A stretch of DNA of 7,893 nt from Actinomycetota bacterium (lineage in GTDB: Bacteria; Actinomycetota; Actinomycetes; Nanopelagicales; Nanopelagicaceae): NCBI GenBank assembly GCA_947459935.1, contig CANHFN010000035.1:1-7893 (forward strand), read 5' to 3'. The position numbers and the translations under genes are program-made. The notes beneath the pieces were generated by a model. It was given only the letters and a program-made list of their open reading frames with translations, did no database searches and was not told the DNA's origin. Shown here piece after piece: positions 6,724-7,893 of this stretch (position 1 is the stretch's first letter; every line of letters starts with the position of its first letter).

Positions 6724-7560
6724 GCCTATGGGGTGCCAAACAGTTTTGGCTTCCATAAAGGCGATGATCCGTCCAGGATCTGCTGACTTAAAGGAATGAA
6801 TGCGCTTTAGATTTTCAGCTCCTGCAACTTTTATCTCAGCATGTTTCTTATTGGGCAGACCTGAGATATCTAGAGCATCGATGTCCATATGCGATGCCAT
6901 CCATGGAGCAATCTCATCCTTCTTACCTGTCAGGATGTTAACTACACCTGCTGGCAGATCACTCGTTGCTAGAACTTCGGCAAATGTCATAGCCGACAAA
7001 GGCGCTTTAGTACTCGCAAGAACGACAACTGTGTTTCCAGAAGTGATGATCGGTGCGATTGCATCGATTAATCCAAGCAGTGATGGTGCTTCAGGTGCAA
7101 TTGCGGCCACCACTCCCATGCTTTCTGGGATTGTAAAGTTATAGAAGGGTCCAGCTACAGGGTTTGTTGAACCTGCAAGGGATGCAATTTTATCTGTCCA
7201 ACCCGCATACCAAACAAGACGATCAATAGATTCCGTTACCTCTTTGTCAGCCTTTGCTTTGGTAACACCAGTGACACTAATAATCTCTTCGACAAATTGC
7301 CCACGACGACCTTCAAGCATCTCTGCAATGCGATACAAGATCTGACCTCGGTTGTATGCAGTTGCTTTATTCCATCCTGCATGTGCTGCACGTGCTGCAA
7401 CAACTGCATCGCGCAGATCTTTTCTAGAAGCTAAACATGGGTTTGCAACAAAAACACCTTTTGCATTCTTAACCTCATAGGTACGACCTGATTCCGTACG
7501 TGGAAAGGCACCATTGATGAATAGTTTGTAAGTTTTCTTAACATCGATGCGATTACTCAT
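6718..7560 (-). CDS. Short ALDH-like protein lacking catalytic half
   Basis: A 280-residue member of the aldehyde dehydrogenase superfamily, against about 480-500 for active enzymes. The N-terminal part is ALDH-like: YKLFINGAFPRTESG (11-25), the NPCLASRKDLRDAV stretch, AARAAHAGWNKATAYNRGQIL (56-75), and the Rossmann region with GVVAAIAPEAPSL (149-161) and SDLPAGVVNILTG (200-212). The standard PWNFP is replaced by APEAPS, and the later Glu-Leu-Gly-Gly and Cys-nucleophile segments are absent; the only Cys is C42 near the N-terminus. The protein ends in KTVWHPIGL and the DNA beyond is the nucleoside hydrolase, with no ALDH remnant. The ATG at 7560 is chosen over an in-frame TTG at 7566 because AAGGGAG (7573-7567) stands six bases before it. 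It overlaps the upstream ALDH stop as ATGAGTAA. It is probably an intact subunit or regulatory partner of that ALDH rather than an active dehydrogenase; role uncertain. Confidence 0.8.
   Translation of the reverse strand: MSNRIDVKKTYKLFINGAFPRTESGRTYEVKNAKGVFVANPCLASRKDLRDAVVAARAAHAGWNKATAYNRGQILYRIAEMLEGRRGQFVEEIISVTGVTKAKADKEVTESIDRLVWYAGWTDKIASLAGSTNPVAGPFYNFTIPESMGVVAAIAPEAPSLLGLIDAIAPIITSGNTVVVLASTKAPLSAMTFAEVLATSDLPAGVVNILTGKKDEIAPWMASHMDIDALDISGLPNKKHAEIKVAGAENLKRIHSFKSADPGRIIAFMEAKTVWHPIGL
6719..6730. repeat. Perfect 12-base palindrome at a convergent gene junction
   Basis: CATAGGCCTATG is its own reverse complement and spans the stop codon of the nucleoside hydrolase (TAG, 6721-6723) and the last codons and stop of the opposing ALDH-like gene. 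It has no loop, so a terminator hairpin from it alone is unlikely; a cruciform or protein site, or chance, are alternatives. Confidence 0.5.
6735..6750. terminator. Weak hairpin after nucleoside hydrolase stop
   Basis: GCCAAA-CAGT-TTTGGC forms a six-base-pair stem with a four-base loop, starting 12 bases past the hydrolase stop and lying inside the 3' coding end of the ALDH-like gene. There is no T-run after it on the + strand, so it is not a standard intrinsic terminator. It may contribute to mRNA 3' ends between the convergent genes. Confidence 0.22.
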
Positions 7561-7893
7561 GTCCAACTCCCTTCAAATATGCAGCCAGTCCATGGCGTCC
7601 ACCTTCGCGACCCCACCCCGATTCTTTGTATCCACCAAAGGGTGATGTCGGATCAAACTTATTAAATGTATTAGCCCAGATAACTCCAGCACGAAGTTGT
7701 TGAGATGCCCACAAGGTGCGAGAACCCTTTTCGCTCCAGATACCGGCTGATAGGCCAAATGGAGTGTTATTTGCCTTTTCTATAGCTTCTTGCGGAGTTC
7801 TAAAATTTAGAACTGAGAGAACTGGTCCAAAGATTTCTTCACGAGCAATGCGGTGTGCCTGATTAACACCTGTAAAGATGGTTGGGGCAAACC
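7553..7893 (-). CDS. Aldehyde dehydrogenase, C-terminal part (5' end outside window)
   Basis: NAD(P)-dependent aldehyde oxidation; only the last 112 residues are inside the window, read from 7891 to the TAA at 7555-7553. They match the C-terminal ALDH region: AREEIFGPVLSVLNF (conserved EExFGPV with the cofactor-ribose Glu), then EAIEKANNTPFGLSAGIWS, then RAGVIWANTFNKFDPTSPFG and GGYKESGWGREGG, the usual end of the fold. The nucleophilic Cys and general-base Glu would lie upstream, past the right edge, so activity cannot be confirmed. The stop overlaps the start of the short ALDH-like gene by eight bases. In the setting of nucleoside breakdown, a likely substrate is acetaldehyde from deoxyribose-5-phosphate cleavage, which is inference; a deoC gene further right would support it. 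Confidence 0.92.
   Translation of the reverse strand, partial: FAPTIFTGVNQAHRIAREEIFGPVLSVLNFRTPQEAIEKANNTPFGLSAGIWSEKGSRTLWASQQLRAGVIWANTFNKFDPTSPFGGYKESGWGREGGRHGLAAYLKGVGHE
7567..7573 (-). promoter_or_regulatory. Ribosome binding site fixing the short ALDH start
   Basis: On the minus strand AAGGGAG is six bases before the ATG at 7560 and touches the in-frame TTG at 7566, so the ATG is the usable start. It is the clearest Shine-Dalgarno sequence in the window and lies inside the last codons of the upstream ALDH, showing strong coupled translation of the pair. Confidence 0.75.

Noticed and set aside
6718..7560. Short ALDH as a frameshifted or truncated pseudogene
   Set aside because: No ALDH-like sequence continues past its stop in any frame, since that DNA encodes the nucleoside hydrolase, and the gene has a strong ribosome site and an uninterrupted frame.
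7564..7566. TTG as start of the short ALDH-like gene
   Set aside because: It touches the Shine-Dalgarno AAGGGAG with no spacing, while the ATG at 7560 has an ideal six-base spacing.
7573..7758. Open frame of 61 codons on the minus strand
   Set aside because: It lies in another frame of the same strand over the ALDH C-terminus, whose frame gives an unmistakable conserved sequence.
1..7893. CRISPR arrays, insertion sequences, tRNA or rRNA genes, phage or defence genes
   Set aside because: I found no repeated units, transposase-like proteins, cloverleaf or rRNA sequences; every stretch is explained by metabolic genes.

Overview
The window is an almost entirely coding stretch of a bacterial chromosome devoted to uptake and breakdown of nucleosides. 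Gene content and order (nucleoside-type ABC permease, cytidine deaminase, thymidine phosphorylase, adenosine deaminase in one operon), the Asn-containing zinc-site motif of the adenosine deaminase and the short ALDH paired with a full ALDH all point to Actinomycetota. Base composition is visibly lower in GC than in soil actinomycetes, and only 30 of 7893 bases (2601-2612 and 5761-5778) lie outside genes. This suggests a streamlined lineage such as the freshwater acI/Nanopelagicales group; that placement is inference and was not tested by a search.

Layout. On the + strand, 1-4891 is one co-directional run: 3' part of an ABC permease, cytidine deaminase, thymidine phosphorylase, adenosine deaminase and a cytochrome P450. 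They are joined by ATGA overlaps, an abutting stop/start, or a 12-base gap, so they look like one translationally coupled operon whose promoter lies left of the window. A PfkB-family sugar kinase (- strand) converges on the P450 with a 28-base overlap. It diverges from a nucleoside hydrolase (+ strand) across only 18 bases, which carry back-to-back -10 elements and no Shine-Dalgarno sequence, consistent with two leaderless transcripts. The hydrolase converges (6-base overlap) on a - strand pair: a short 280-residue ALDH-like protein lacking the catalytic half, preceded by the C-terminal part of a normal aldehyde dehydrogenase that runs off the right edge.

How it fits together. Nucleosides enter through the ABC transporter. 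Cytidine and adenosine types are deaminated to uridine and inosine types. Pyrimidine (deoxy)nucleosides are split by phosphorolysis to (deoxy)ribose-1-phosphate, or nucleosides are hydrolysed to base plus free sugar, which the kinase phosphorylates. Deoxyribose-5-phosphate would be cleaved by a DeoC aldolase (not in the window, perhaps beyond the right edge) to acetaldehyde, and the ALDH pair is a plausible acetaldehyde-oxidising step. The P450 has no established role in this pathway and is the main puzzle. Other points of interest are the short ALDH without a nucleophile, the symmetric bidirectional promoter, a Met in place of the usual sugar-binding Asn in the kinase, and a nucleoside hydrolase lacking the usual catalytic His.
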